A DNA stretch of 52,104 nucleotides, from NCBI GenBank assembly GCA_050942875.1, contig JBMNOD010000017.1, positions 1 to 52,104 on the forward strand, written 5' to 3'. Source of the stretch: JAAZAI01 sp050942875 (lineage in GTDB: Bacteria; Verrucomicrobiota; Kiritimatiellia; RFP12; UBA3636). Made by a program: the position numbers and the translations under genes. The notes under the pieces were generated by a model. It was given only the letters and a program-made list of their open reading frames with translations, ran no database searches and was not told the origin of the DNA. Numbering within the stretch: position 1 is the stretch's first letter; every line of letters begins with the position of its first letter. Positions 15,247 through 23,438 of this stretch are shown piece after piece.

Positions 15247-15432
15247 ATGACGGAAAAGAAAGCAAAGTACAGTCGCAAGGATTCATCGGGCAAGCTATTC
15301 GTGGATTGTTCCGAGTGCGAACGCGGCGGCAATGGGCGCGACGAAAACAAATGCTGCATCGGCTGGGCGTTCAAGCAAGGGCGGCAAGGCGGCTGCTTTG
15401 CGGGAACGCTGCGCCAGGGGCTGACAATCTAA
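15247..15432 (+). CDS. Small cysteine-rich phage protein
   Basis: A 61-residue protein with CSEC, a CC pair and a further cysteine (DCSECERGGNGRDENKCCIG and GCFAG), compatible with a small zinc-binding knuckle. It sits between the transposase and the MuB-like ATPase, and its start is fixed by the strong AGGAG leader. No family is recognised. Confidence 0.65.
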   Translation: MTEKKAKYSRKDSSGKLFVDCSECERGGNGRDENKCCIGWAFKQGRQGGCFAGTLRQGLTI

Positions 15433-15470
15433 CCAACAACGACAAACCGACAAACAACAGGAGAACGGCA
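15432..15470 (+). promoter_or_regulatory. A/C-rich translation leader, copy 2
   Basis: Differs from 15208-15246 at one or two positions over about 38 bases and ends in the same AGGAGAACGGCA before ATG. Confidence 0.6.
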
Positions 15471-16445
15471 ATGAGAAACGAGGAGAAGACGATTCAGGGC
15501 GAGATCGCGGAGCTTGCGGGCAGGCTCGGGGACTACGCGGCGCGGAAGGGCTGGAGCATCGCCCGGCTCTGCCGGGAATGCCCGGGGCTGGGCAGCGACC
15601 GGACGTTCCGGGACATGGCGGCGGGCAACCTCGACGGCTACGACGCGGAGGCGCAGCTCGCGAACCTGCGCTCGGCGTGGGCGGTGGCGGAGGAGACCGC
15701 GGGGGACGGGGCGGCGGAGCCGGTGTACGACGACCTCTCCGTGGTGCAGGCGCTGCGGCGGGCGTGCCTGGCGGCGATGAAGAGCTGGGGCTCGAACCGC
15801 GTGGTGATCGTGCAGGGGGCCTCGGGCGTGGGGAAGACGACGGCGCTGCGGATCGTCGCGGGGCGCTACGGGGACCGGATCGCCGCGTGCGAGGCGAGCG
15901 AGGTGTGGAACGACAAGCCCGCGGCGATGCTCGGGGCGATGCTGCGGGCGCTGGGGCACGACGGCAACCTGCCGCACGGGGCGATGGCGCGGCTGGAGGA
16001 GGCGCAGCGGCGCCTCTCGGTGGCGCGCAAGTGCGTGGTGGTGGACGAGGCGCACCACATGGGGCCGCGGTGCCTCAACGCGGTCAAAACATTGGTGAAC
16101 ACGACGCCGGGGGAATTCGTTTTGATAGCGATCCCGACGCTGTGGGCGAAGCTGGAGAGCGCGGCCTACCAGGAGGCGCGGCAGCTCTCGACGAACCGGC
16201 TCTCGGAGCGCGTGAGGCTCGCGCTCTGTGAGCGCGACATCGCGGCCTACCTCGCCCACGCCGTGCCGGAGATGGCGGTGGACGGGAAGCTGGCGCGGAG
16301 CGCGGCGAAGCTGATCCGGCCGGCGGCGGAGGCGGCGGGCAACCTGGCCTTCGTGCGCGACGTGGCGCGGCTGCTGCCGGCGACGGGCCCGGTCGGGCTC
16401 GAGGAGGTGGCCGAGGCGGTCAAGGCGGCGGCGGCGAGAAGGTGA
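15471..16445 (+). CDS. MuB-like AAA+ ATPase (transposition target selector)
   Basis: A 324-residue ATPase. An N-terminal helical DNA-binding-type region (KGWSIARLCRECPGLGSDRTFRDM) is followed by Walker A GASGVGKT (116-123), Walker B VVVDEAHH (about 189-196) and a helical C-terminal domain. This is the MuB/TniB-type arrangement. In Mu, MuB filaments capture target DNA and deliver it to the MuA transpososome. It sits two genes after the transposase as expected, with only a 61-residue gene between. Confidence 0.88.
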   Translation: MRNEEKTIQGEIAELAGRLGDYAARKGWSIARLCRECPGLGSDRTFRDMAAGNLDGYDAEAQLANLRSAWAVAEETAGDGAAEPVYDDLSVVQALRRACLAAMKSWGSNRVVIVQGASGVGKTTALRIVAGRYGDRIAACEASEVWNDKPAAMLGAMLRALGHDGNLPHGAMARLEEAQRRLSVARKCVVVDEAHHMGPRCLNAVKTLVNTTPGEFVLIAIPTLWAKLESAAYQEARQLSTNRLSERVRLALCERDIAAYLAHAVPEMAVDGKLARSAAKLIRPAAEAAGNLAFVRDVARLLPATGPVGLEEVAEAVKAAAARR

Positions 16446-16552
16446 AACTTGAAACTTGGAAACGACAAAGCTCGCGACAAGGCTCGCGACAAAGAACCAC
16501 AAACCACAGCCACTAGCCACTGGCGGCTGGCGACTGAGAAAGGGACAAGACC
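16444..16552. repeat. Repeat-filled gap: GAAACTT heptamers, CGACAAAG words, CTAGCCA heptamers
   Basis: AAACTTG repeats, then a 12-bp word with GCTCGCGACAA twice, then CTAGCCA/CTGGCGG/CTGGCGA 7-mers, directly before the ribosome site GAGAAAGGGAC. The CGACAAAG word recurs in host gaps at 36455-36490, 36706-36718 and 44866-44880. Confidence 0.75.
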
Positions 16553-17224
16553 ATGACAACGAAGACCATGACAACGACAACGAGGAAGAGCAGGAAGGCG
16601 GCGACCATGCGCGACAGCATGGGCAACGACGTGCCGGTGGGGTATGTGTCGGCCTACGACAAGGCACGCGACAAAGCCGTGCGGCGCGTGCATGCGCGCT
16701 GGATGAAGGCGCGCGAGGCGCTTGAAAAGTGCGTGGCGGACTGTCTCAAGGACATGGAGGCGCTGAGCGGGGTGCGCGCGACGGAGCCCGCGCCGAAGGG
16801 CAACTTCTCGGCGCGCAGCTTCGACGGCACGCTGATTGTGCAGATCGACCAGGCGTGGCGCATAACGCTCGACGAGCGCGTGCTGGAGGCCCGCGCGATA
16901 ATGGAGGCGTACGTGGCGCGGCTGGTGGACGGTCTGGCGGGGACGGATGCGGACGCGATCCGCGCGATTGTGCACGAGGCGTTCTCGCCTGGACGCTCGG
17001 GCGGCCTGCCGGTGGCGAAGGTGCTGCGGCTGTTGGCGCTGGAGATCGACGCGCCGGATTGGCGCCGCGCGCGCAAGCTGCTCTCGGGGGCGATACGCCC
17101 GGAGCGCGGCAAGGCGTATCTGCGCGTGGGGTCGCGGCCGGGGCCGCAGCACGACTTTGAATACGTCCGCCTGGATGCGGCCGACTGCTGGCCGATGCCC
17201 GGCGGCGATGCGGAGGAGGTGTAG
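16553..17224 (+). CDS. DUF3164 phage protein
   Basis: A 223-residue member of DUF3164, common in Mu-like phages just after the transposition genes. Family hallmarks are MRDSMGNDVPVGYVSAYDK, the SFDGTLIVQIDQAWRITLDERV segment, and DAPDWRRARKLLSGAI near the end followed by KAYLRV. There are three possible starts: 16553, 16565 and 16607. A direct repeat ACCATGACAACGA covers the first two, and the family domain begins at the third. Function is unknown in the family. Confidence 0.8.
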   Translation: MTTKTMTTTTRKSRKAATMRDSMGNDVPVGYVSAYDKARDKAVRRVHARWMKAREALEKCVADCLKDMEALSGVRATEPAPKGNFSARSFDGTLIVQIDQAWRITLDERVLEARAIMEAYVARLVDGLAGTDADAIRAIVHEAFSPGRSGGLPVAKVLRLLALEIDAPDWRRARKLLSGAIRPERGKAYLRVGSRPGPQHDFEYVRLDAADCWPMPGGDAEEV

Positions 17225-17225
17225 C

Positions 17226-17624
17226 ATGGGCGCGGGGGCGGACGAGCGGGCGGTGGCGGCGCAGTCGGGGGCGCTGCTGTCGGCGCGGCAGGTGCGGGAC
17301 CTGATCCTGGCGGCGAGCCGGGCCTACCAGGCGCAGCGGAAGCTGGGCCTGGCGGACGAGCCTTTCGACGCGTGGCGCAAGGCGGCGCGGCCGGCGGCGG
17401 AGGACGAGCGGCGGCGGGCGCGCTGGGCGCTGGCGCGGGAGTGCCGGGAGCTGGCGGCGGACTTCGGCGGGGCGGCGGGGGCGGAGGCCTACGCGGCGGC
17501 GCTGCTGGAGCGGATCCACAAGACGACGGCCGACCGGGCGACGGCGAAGCAGTGCTGGCAGGTCGTCTTCACGCTGCGGAACCGGGCGGCGGCGAAACGG
17601 CGGAACCGCGCAGGAACGCGCTAG
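17226..17624 (+). CDS. Phage protein of unknown function
   Basis: A 132-residue, all-helical, Ala/Arg-rich protein starting two bases after the DUF3164 stop. A segment LILAASRAYQAQRKLGLADEPFDAWRKAA followed by ATAKQCWQVVFTLRNRAAAKRR recalls small phage proteins in the Mu gp16/Mor neighbourhood, but I cannot assign a family. Confidence 0.6.
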   Translation: MGAGADERAVAAQSGALLSARQVRDLILAASRAYQAQRKLGLADEPFDAWRKAARPAAEDERRRARWALARECRELAADFGGAAGAEAYAAALLERIHKTTADRATAKQCWQVVFTLRNRAAAKRRNRAGTR

Positions 17625-17863
17625 ACGCCGCCGGGCGCCTCGCGCGGGTGTTTTCCCGTCCGAAGCGCCCGGCGCGTTTTCCCGCGTTTTCCCGCGGGTT
17701 CTACGGGGCGCTGGCGGCCGGGCCGAGGTCCAAAGTCCAAAGTCCAAGGTCCAAAGCCGCGAATTACAGAATTACGAATTGCAAATTACGAATTGCGAAT
17801 TGCAGATTGCAGAATCACTAGCGACTAGCCACTGGCGACTAGCGACTGGAGAAAGGGACGACA
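17625..17863. repeat. Repeat-rich gap with CCAAAGT, GAATTAC and CTAGCGA heptamers
   Basis: After two GCGTTTTCCC words come heptamers CCAAAGT (about 17730-17756), GAATTAC/GAATTGC (17760-17812) and CTAGCGA/CTAGCCA (17818-17848), ending at the ribosome site GAGAAAGGGAC. The order of families resembles that at 16444-16552 and 20417-20543. Confidence 0.8.
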
Positions 17864-18379
17864 ATGGAGACGGAAACGAAGTACGACCAGCCCGAGCTGG
17901 AACTGGGGCTGCCGCCGCTGGACGGCGGGGCGAGGCCGGAGCCTCTGGCCGAGGCGCTGGAGGCGGCGGCGCGGCCGGACATGGTGCGGGTGGCGCCGGG
18001 CAGGCACGCCTGGGTGCCGGCGGAATGGGCGAAGCAGGCGGTGCCGCAGTACGTGCTCTGCCGCTGGGCGAAGCAGCCGGAGGGGACGTACCGCCCGGTG
18101 CCGTTCCCGCACCGGCTGATCCGGATGACGCCGGAGACGACGGCGATGCTGGGCTTCCGCAGCGGCCACCGCAACGTGCGCTACGACACGCTGCTGCGCC
18201 TGGCGCGGGCGGGGTTCATCGAGGCGTTCCGGGTGAGCCCGAACTGCTGGATGCTCGACCTGGACTCGTGGTTCGCGCACCTCTCGGCCTGCATGGAGGA
18301 TCCCGAGTTCTGGGAGCCCGGCGGGCCCGCGAGGGAGCGCTACAACCAGGCGAACGGGCTGGGGGTGGACCATGGGTAG
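17864..18379 (+). CDS. Mu-like phage protein of unknown function
   Basis: A 171-residue protein. A variable acidic N-terminus is followed by a helix-turn-helix-like segment TTAMLGFRSGHRNVRYDTLLRLARAGFIEAFRVSPNC (residues about 87-125), consistent with a DNA-binding protein. It precedes the head genes, where Mu keeps late-gene regulators, so a late regulator is one possibility. The stop overlaps the start of the MuF gene. Confidence 0.55.
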   Translation: METETKYDQPELELGLPPLDGGARPEPLAEALEAAARPDMVRVAPGRHAWVPAEWAKQAVPQYVLCRWAKQPEGTYRPVPFPHRLIRMTPETTAMLGFRSGHRNVRYDTLLRLARAGFIEAFRVSPNCWMLDLDSWFAHLSACMEDPEFWEPGGPARERYNQANGLGVDHG

Positions 18380-19613
18380 CGGGGCGATGACGCCAGGCGG
18401 TTTCACGAGGTCGAGGCGGCGGGCGGACATCGGCGCGCTGCGGGCGATGTGGCCGGAGATCCGGGGGCGGGCGTTCGCGGTGCAGGGCATCGAGGACTTC
18501 GCGAAGCTCAAGCGCGTGCAGGACGCGGTGGCGGCGGTCCACGAAGGGGGCCGGTGGGACGAGCAGCGCGAGAAGATCGCCGCCGAGATCGGCGGGGACG
18601 ACGCGGCCGCCGCGCGGCGGCACGCGGAGACGGTGCTCAAGACGAACTGCGCCATGGCCTACGCGGCGGCGCGGTACCAGAAGCAGCAGGGCATGAAGGA
18701 CGTCTACCCCTACTGGAAGTACGTGACGATGGACGACGGGCGCGAGCGCGACTCCCACGCCGAACTCAACGGCGTGATCCTGCCGGCGGACGATCCGTTC
18801 TGGGAGGCGCACTACCCGCCGTGGGACTTCAACTGCCGCTGCATGGTGATCCAGCTCACGCCGGAGGACGCGCGGGAGGAGGCGGAGTCGGGCGAGGGCT
18901 CGATGTGGAGCGAGGGCACGCGGCAGGACTGGATGGCGCGAAACCGCGGGCGGGACTCGGCGCGGGAGTTCCAGCACCGGCCCGGCTCGGTGGAGATCGA
19001 CGTGCGCTCGCTCGCCGCGGCCAAGGGCCGCACGCGCGAGGACATGGAGGCCTTCCTCGGCATGATGGAGAAGCGGCGCCTCGGCACGGGGGAGTTCGGC
19101 GCGGACGGGCGGGAGCGCGAGACGACCGTGCGCGACTGGCTCTGGGAGCCGGTGAAGCGCGAGTACCACGGCAAGGCGCTGGAGCACGGGCGGAGGACGG
19201 GGAAGGAGCGCGCCTACGTGCTCGACAGGGTCACGGGCGCGGAGCTGGCGAGCGTGGACGGCGAAGCCCATTCGGTGAGCATCGCCTCCGTGCCCTGGAG
19301 CCCGGCGGAGAAGGCCGTGATCCACAACCACCCCTCCGGAATCGCGACGCTCTCGCCGCGCGACCTGCTCGCCGCCACGCGGGCCGACGTGGGCAGCGTG
19401 GAGGCCGTGGCGGCGACCGGGTGGATGGAGGTGCGCGCGCGCGGGGCGCGGGCGGAGCACATCCGGGAGGCGATCCGCGGCTGGGACCGCAAGTTCAAGG
19501 AAGCGGAGGGGGACGCGCTGCGCCATGCGATCCTGCGCCTGGAGTGGATGGACTGGCTTGACGCGCAGCGCCGCTACGGCTATATTCAACTGCATCAAAG
19601 GAGAAACGCATGA
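18372..19613 (+). CDS. MuF head-morphogenesis protein with a C-terminal JAB-like domain
   Basis: A 413-residue protein. The N-terminal two thirds is the Mu gpF-like minor head domain: RYQKQQGMKDVYPYWKYVTM, then DDGRERDSHAELNGVILPADDPFW and PWDFNCRCMVIQLT, the classic MuF pattern. The C-terminal part holds EKAVIHNHPSGIATLSPRD with H318 and H320, matching the metal-binding H-x-H and later S/D residues of JAB/MPN-fold domains. MuF proteins with variable C-terminal domains are known as phage-delivered polymorphic effectors. A 98-residue gene starts on its stop codon (ATGA) and could be a partner or immunity protein. Whether the JAB-like domain is active is not known. Confidence 0.8.
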   Translation: MGSGAMTPGGFTRSRRRADIGALRAMWPEIRGRAFAVQGIEDFAKLKRVQDAVAAVHEGGRWDEQREKIAAEIGGDDAAAARRHAETVLKTNCAMAYAAARYQKQQGMKDVYPYWKYVTMDDGRERDSHAELNGVILPADDPFWEAHYPPWDFNCRCMVIQLTPEDAREEAESGEGSMWSEGTRQDWMARNRGRDSAREFQHRPGSVEIDVRSLAAAKGRTREDMEAFLGMMEKRRLGTGEFGADGRERETTVRDWLWEPVKREYHGKALEHGRRTGKERAYVLDRVTGAELASVDGEAHSVSIASVPWSPAEKAVIHNHPSGIATLSPRDLLAATRADVGSVEAVAATGWMEVRARGARAEHIREAIRGWDRKFKEAEGDALRHAILRLEWMDWLDAQRRYGYIQLHQRRNA

Positions 19614-19906
19614 ACCGTGAAGACGCCAAGAAGGAAATCGTGGAGCTGGAGCAGACCTTCCCCATTCCGCCGTTGGAGGGGACGGAGGCGATCCGCGCCG
19701 AGGAGACCTCGCGCAGGCTGCTCGAGCTGTGGGGCTACGTGTTCTGCGACGAGCCCGCGCCGGCGGACGGGTGGAAGCCCTCCGTGCCGGCGCCGACGGG
19801 CGATGCCCGCGACGACCTCATCCGCCGCAACAACAACGCCCTCATCGAGGGGCTCAACCGTGATCTCGAAGCCCTGGAGCGCCTGGAGAAGGGGGGCGGG
19901 CGATGA
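19610..19906 (+). CDS. Small acidic protein after MuF; possible immunity or head-joining protein
   Basis: A 98-residue acidic helical protein (MNREDAKKEIVELEQTFPIPPLEG) coupled by ATGA to the MuF gene and by ATGA to the gpG gene. No family is recognised. Tight coupling to the MuF effector-like gene makes an immunity role conceivable; a structural accessory role is equally possible. Confidence 0.6.
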   Translation: MNREDAKKEIVELEQTFPIPPLEGTEAIRAEETSRRLLELWGYVFCDEPAPADGWKPSVPAPTGDARDDLIRRNNNALIEGLNRDLEALERLEKGGGR

Positions 19907-20430
19907 GCGTGAGCTTCGAGTTCTCGGGCGGGGAGGAGTTCAACCGCGCCCTGCGGGCGCTGGGGTCCGACGCGGCCATGAGGGCGGTCGCGATGGAGGC
20001 GGCGGAGGAGCTCAAGATCATGACGGAGCTCTCCTTCAACAGCGCATCCATGCGGCCCGCCGAGTGGCTTCCGCTTTCCGGGGCGACGGAGGCGGGGCTC
20101 TCCAAGGCGCGCAAGCGCGCCGCGAAGAAGCGCGGCGCGGCGAAGCCGCTCATCGACACGGGGACGCTGATGAAGAGCTTCAGCATCGAGGACGCGGGGC
20201 CGGACGGCGCGACGCTGGCCAGCGACACCGCGGCGAACAAGGGCCGCCAGTACGCGGCCTACCACCAGCACGGCACGAAGAAGATGCCGGCGCGGCCGTT
20301 CGTGCCGGCGGTCGGCGGCTACAACGAGGTGGCGAAGCCCACCGACAAGGCGCGGCGGCGGCTGGAGACCGCGATGAAGCGGGCGCTGGCCGCGGCGGCG
20401 CGGCGGGCGGGGCTGGACGTTGAAACTTGA
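19903..20430 (+). CDS. Phage virion morphogenesis protein, Mu gpG-like
   Basis: A 175-residue protein of the gpG/phage tail-completion family (Phage_tail_S). Seen: FSGGEEFNRALRALG near the start, FNSASMRPAEW with PLSGAT, KPLIDTGTLMKSFS, then YAAYHQHGTKKMPARPFVP, the diagnostic H-x-x-G-T-x-x-x-PARPF signature. It probably links head and tail. It follows the MuF pair as in Mu. Confidence 0.85.
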   Translation: MSVSFEFSGGEEFNRALRALGSDAAMRAVAMEAAEELKIMTELSFNSASMRPAEWLPLSGATEAGLSKARKRAAKKRGAAKPLIDTGTLMKSFSIEDAGPDGATLASDTAANKGRQYAAYHQHGTKKMPARPFVPAVGGYNEVAKPTDKARRRLETAMKRALAAAARRAGLDVET

Positions 20431-20543
20431 AATTGGAAACTTGAAATTGGAAATTCGGGTCGGAGGCGGCTTGACTTTGGACTTTGGACTTTGGACTTTG
20501 GACACTAGCCACTAGCCACTGGCGACTAGCGACTAGCGACTGC
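20417..20543. repeat. Heptamer arrays: TTGAAAC, CTTTGGA, CTAGCGA
   Basis: TTGAAAC/TTGAAAT units overlap the end of the gpG gene, then five CTTTGGA units (about 20470-20502), then CTAGCCA/CTAGCGA units (20504-20540). All have a 7-bp period. Confidence 0.85.
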
Positions 20544-20580
20544 GAAGAGCCCCGCGGGAGAGGATCCCGCGGGGCTCTTC
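20544..20580 (+). terminator. Strong hairpin, probable transcription terminator
   Basis: A perfect 16-bp stem (GAAGAGCCCCGCGGGA and its complement) with a GAGGA loop. No T-run follows on either strand, so it may be a terminator of imperfect type or a processing/RNA-stability element between the early/MuF operon and the capsid operon. Confidence 0.6.
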
Positions 20581-20646
20581 CGGTCTTGCGCACGGGCCGC
20601 ACCGGCGCGGGATGGAGGGGGCCGCGAAATGCGATGATGACGGCGC

Positions 20647-21729
20647 ATGAAAAGAAAGCCCCCATCACAGCGAGAACAGCGCAAGGCGCCGGCCGCGGCG
20701 GTCTGCATCGTCACGCCGGCCGCCCTGGCGGCCGACGGCGACGGCAAGCTGCCGACCCGGATGAAGATCCTGAACTGGGGCCCGAACCCCAACAGCCAGG
20801 GCCGCAGGGTCGTGGTGGGCCGCGCGCTCCTGGAGCGCATGGCGGACCCCACGTACGCGTTTCGCACGATCGCGCTGGACTACGAGCACAACACGTGCAA
20901 GCTCTCGGCGGCGTACAAGGAGAGCCAGGAGCCGCGGCCGGTGGCCGCGTTCGGGAGCGTCGACGTCGTGGAAGGCGAAGGCGTGTTCGTGGACGTGGAG
21001 CGCTGGACGCCCTCCGGGCTCGCGAACGCGTGCAACTACTGCGACCTCTCCGCCACGCCGCTGCTGGACGCGGAGGGGAACGTGACGGCGGTGGTCTCGG
21101 TGGCGCTCACGCGCGCCGGGGCGGTGCCGGGCATCACGTTCAGCCAGGCGGCGCTCGCCGCGCTCGCCGCGATGGAGGCCGACAACCCCAACGAGGAAGA
21201 CAACGAGGAAGACAACCAAATGAACTGGAAAGAGAAACTCGCCAAGCTGCTCGGGCTGACGCCCGACCGCCCCGACGACGAGCTGGAGGCCGCCCTGCAG
21301 GCGCGCCTCGACAACGCCGACAAGCAGAAGCAGCAGCAGAAGCAGCCGGATCCGAAGCCGGAGGCGCCGTCGCCCGCCCCGCTCAGCGCGGAGGAGGTCG
21401 GCCGGATCGTCTCCACGGCCGTGCAGGCCGTCGCGGCGCCGCTCGCGGCGCGGCTGGACGCGCAGGAGAAGCAGAAGATCATCGACGACGCCCGCGGCGA
21501 CGGCAAGATCGTGGCGCTGGGGGCCGACCTGCTCGGCAAGCTCACCCCCGCCGAGCTCAAGGCGCACTGCGACGCGCTGCCCCGGGCGGTGCCGCTCGCG
21601 CCGCTCACGCCCGTGAAGGTGGACGAAGGCACGACCGTGGCGCTGAGCGCGACGGAGGTCGAGGTCTGCGCCGCCCTCGGGATCACCGCCGAGCAGTACG
21701 CCCGGGAGAAGGGGAAGGGGGCGAAATGA
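20647..21729 (+). CDS. Prohead protease/scaffold, Mu gpI-like
   Basis: A 360-residue protein. The N-terminal half matches the Mu I-type protease: RMKILNWGPNPNSQGRRVVVGR, then IALDYEHNTCKLS (the catalytic-type D-x-x-H-N region), ERWTPSGLANACNYCDLSATPLLDAEG. The C-terminal half, after NEEDNEEDNQMNWKEKL, is charged and helical, the scaffold part; an internal start at this methionine (21221) could yield the separate scaffold, as Mu Z from I. It processes and shapes the prohead before DNA packaging. Confidence 0.85.
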   Translation: MKRKPPSQREQRKAPAAAVCIVTPAALAADGDGKLPTRMKILNWGPNPNSQGRRVVVGRALLERMADPTYAFRTIALDYEHNTCKLSAAYKESQEPRPVAAFGSVDVVEGEGVFVDVERWTPSGLANACNYCDLSATPLLDAEGNVTAVVSVALTRAGAVPGITFSQAALAALAAMEADNPNEEDNEEDNQMNWKEKLAKLLGLTPDRPDDELEAALQARLDNADKQKQQQKQPDPKPEAPSPAPLSAEEVGRIVSTAVQAVAAPLAARLDAQEKQKIIDDARGDGKIVALGADLLGKLTPAELKAHCDALPRAVPLAPLTPVKVDEGTTVALSATEVEVCAALGITAEQYAREKGKGAK

Positions 21730-21974
21730 GCGTGATCTACATGCCCAGGGGGATCCCCGTGACGGCCTCCAAGAGCGAGGCCCTGCCCGAGCCGGGCAAG
21801 CCGCTGCCCGTCACCGTGACGCCGCCCCCGGCGGCGCCGGCCGAACCCGCGCCGGAGGGCGCGACGCGCGGCGGGGACGCCGCGTCCACTGCGACGCGCG
21901 GCGGGGACGCCGCGCCCGCGGCGGCCGAAGCCGCCGCCGCCGAACCCGCCAAAAAGAAGGGAGGCAAGAAATGA
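21726..21974 (+). CDS. Small Ala/Pro-rich phage protein with an internal repeat
   Basis: An 82-residue frame coupled by ATGA at both ends. MSVIYMPRGIPVTASKSEA is followed by a low-complexity Ala/Pro/Glu/Lys tail holding ATRGGDAA twice. The repeat is a 24-base DNA duplication around GCGGCGGGGACGCCGC. Small proteins of this kind follow the scaffold in related phages; function unknown. Confidence 0.55.
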   Translation: MSVIYMPRGIPVTASKSEALPEPGKPLPVTVTPPPAAPAEPAPEGATRGGDAASTATRGGDAAPAAAEAAAAEPAKKKGGKK

Positions 21975-22411
21975 GAAAGCCCTGCAAACCCATGGCCCTG
22001 GTCGGCGCCCTCGCGCTCTTCGCGGCGGCGTGCGCCCTCGCGGCGCAGGCCATCCCGACGCCCCGCACGGACGTCGCCACCTCGGTGGTGACGGCGGGGG
22101 AGGCGGTCGAGGCCGGCCGCGTCGTCGGCGCGGCCGGCGGCTACGGCTACGCGTACGGCGCGGGGTCGTCGAACCTCGTGGTGCTGGGCATCGCGCAGAA
22201 CACGGCGGCGTCGAACGGCGTGCTGGTCGTGCGCGGCTCGGGCGTCTACGGCCTGAGGAACAACGGCGCCGTGACGGCCGCGCACATCGGCCGGACGGCC
22301 TACGCGGCCACGAACGACGCCGGCCGCGCCGTGGCGCCGAGCGGCGCCGCGGCGGTCGGCACGATCGTCAACGTCGACGCCGACCACGTCTGGGTGCGCC
22401 TCGGGCTCTAG
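21971..22411 (+). CDS. Capsid decoration-type protein (DUF2190-like) with a signal-peptide-like N-terminus
   Basis: A 146-residue protein. The part after residue about 30 (SVVTAGEAVEAGRVVGAAGG, then VLGIAQNTAASNGVLVVRGSGVY) has the beta-repeat style of DUF2190 capsid-cement proteins and lies exactly before the major capsid gene. Unusually it begins MRKPCKPMALVGALALFAAACALAAQA, a good Sec signal peptide with AQA before the cut. Either the protein is exported, which would be odd for a capsid component, or the N-terminus has another function. Confidence 0.65.
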   Translation: MRKPCKPMALVGALALFAAACALAAQAIPTPRTDVATSVVTAGEAVEAGRVVGAAGGYGYAYGAGSSNLVVLGIAQNTAASNGVLVVRGSGVYGLRNNGAVTAAHIGRTAYAATNDAGRAVAPSGAAAVGTIVNVDADHVWVRLGL

Positions 22412-22458
22412 CCCGGGCGCGCGCCCCCCACTCTCCAAAACCCAAAGGAAACCAAAAC

Positions 22459-23427
22459 ATGATTCCGACCCGTGCAAACTGCGCAGCCATCTTCCGGGGC
22501 TTCCGCGCAACCTTCAACAACGCCTACAACGCCCAGCCCGACGCGCGCGACGCCGAGAACCTCGCCGCCGAGGACTTCGCGATGAGCGTGCCCTCCACGA
22601 ACACCTCCGAGGACCACCTCTGGCTGGGCCAGCTCCCCGTCTTCCGCAAATGGGTGGGCAGCCGCGTGATCCACTCGCTCCAGATCGGCCGCATCATCGT
22701 GGTCAACGAGCCTTACGAGGCCACCGTGGGCGTCCCCGTGCCGGCGATCGAGGACGACAGCTACGGCCTCTTCGGCCCGGTGTTCAGCGCGATGGGCAAC
22801 AACGCCCGCGACCTCTGGCGCCGGCTGGCGGTGCAGGCGCTGCTCGCCAACGCCGTCTGGGCCGACGGCAACCGGTTCTTCTGCGCCAACCGCGTCCTCG
22901 CGGACGGCGCGGAGCGCTTCACCAACGCCACGACGGCGGCGTTCGGCGACGCCGCGCTCGAAGCGGCCGCGGCCGCGCTGCGCTCGGCGCAGCTCGGCAG
23001 GGACCAGAGCGCCAACGTGCTGCCCCGCCTGCTGATCGTGGGCCCCTCCAACGCGGCCAAGGCGCGCCGCATCCTCAAGGGCGAGATCGTCGCCTCCGCC
23101 GCCGGGACGGCGAGCGAGAGCAACCCGCTCAAGGGGCTGGTGGACTTCCGCGTGTGCAACGACCTGGTCGGCTCGCACGCCGGCAAGTGGTTCCTCATGG
23201 GCGAGGTGGCGGGGATCCGCGGCGTCTGCGTGCAGAAGCGCAAGGAGCCGGCGCTCGTCGCCAAGAACCAGCCGACGGACGACAACGTCTTCCTCGAGAA
23301 CGAGGCGCTCTTCGGCGCGGACGGCCGCGGCGAGGCGTTCCTGACGCTGCCGTTCCTGGCCTACGCCGGCGGCCTCGCCGCCGTCGACACCTGGGCCGAG
23401 CAGCCCGCCGCGCCGGCCCAGCCGTGA
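22459..23427 (+). CDS. Major capsid protein, Mu gpT-like
   Basis: A 322-residue protein of the Mu-like major head subunit family. Seen: MIPTRANCAAIFRGFRATFNNAY, AMSVPSTNTSEDHLWLGQLPVFRKW, then GRIIVVNEPYEATVGVP, all typical of gpT, and NPLKGLVDFRV near the C-terminus. Length is close to gpT (about 305). It has an A/C-rich leader with AAAGGAAACC. HK97-fold capsid assembly with the protease/scaffold upstream is inferred from the family. Confidence 0.9.
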   Translation: MIPTRANCAAIFRGFRATFNNAYNAQPDARDAENLAAEDFAMSVPSTNTSEDHLWLGQLPVFRKWVGSRVIHSLQIGRIIVVNEPYEATVGVPVPAIEDDSYGLFGPVFSAMGNNARDLWRRLAVQALLANAVWADGNRFFCANRVLADGAERFTNATTAAFGDAALEAAAAALRSAQLGRDQSANVLPRLLIVGPSNAAKARRILKGEIVASAAGTASESNPLKGLVDFRVCNDLVGSHAGKWFLMGEVAGIRGVCVQKRKEPALVAKNQPTDDNVFLENEALFGADGRGEAFLTLPFLAYAGGLAAVDTWAEQPAAPAQP

Positions 23428-23438
23428 GGGGACGCGCC

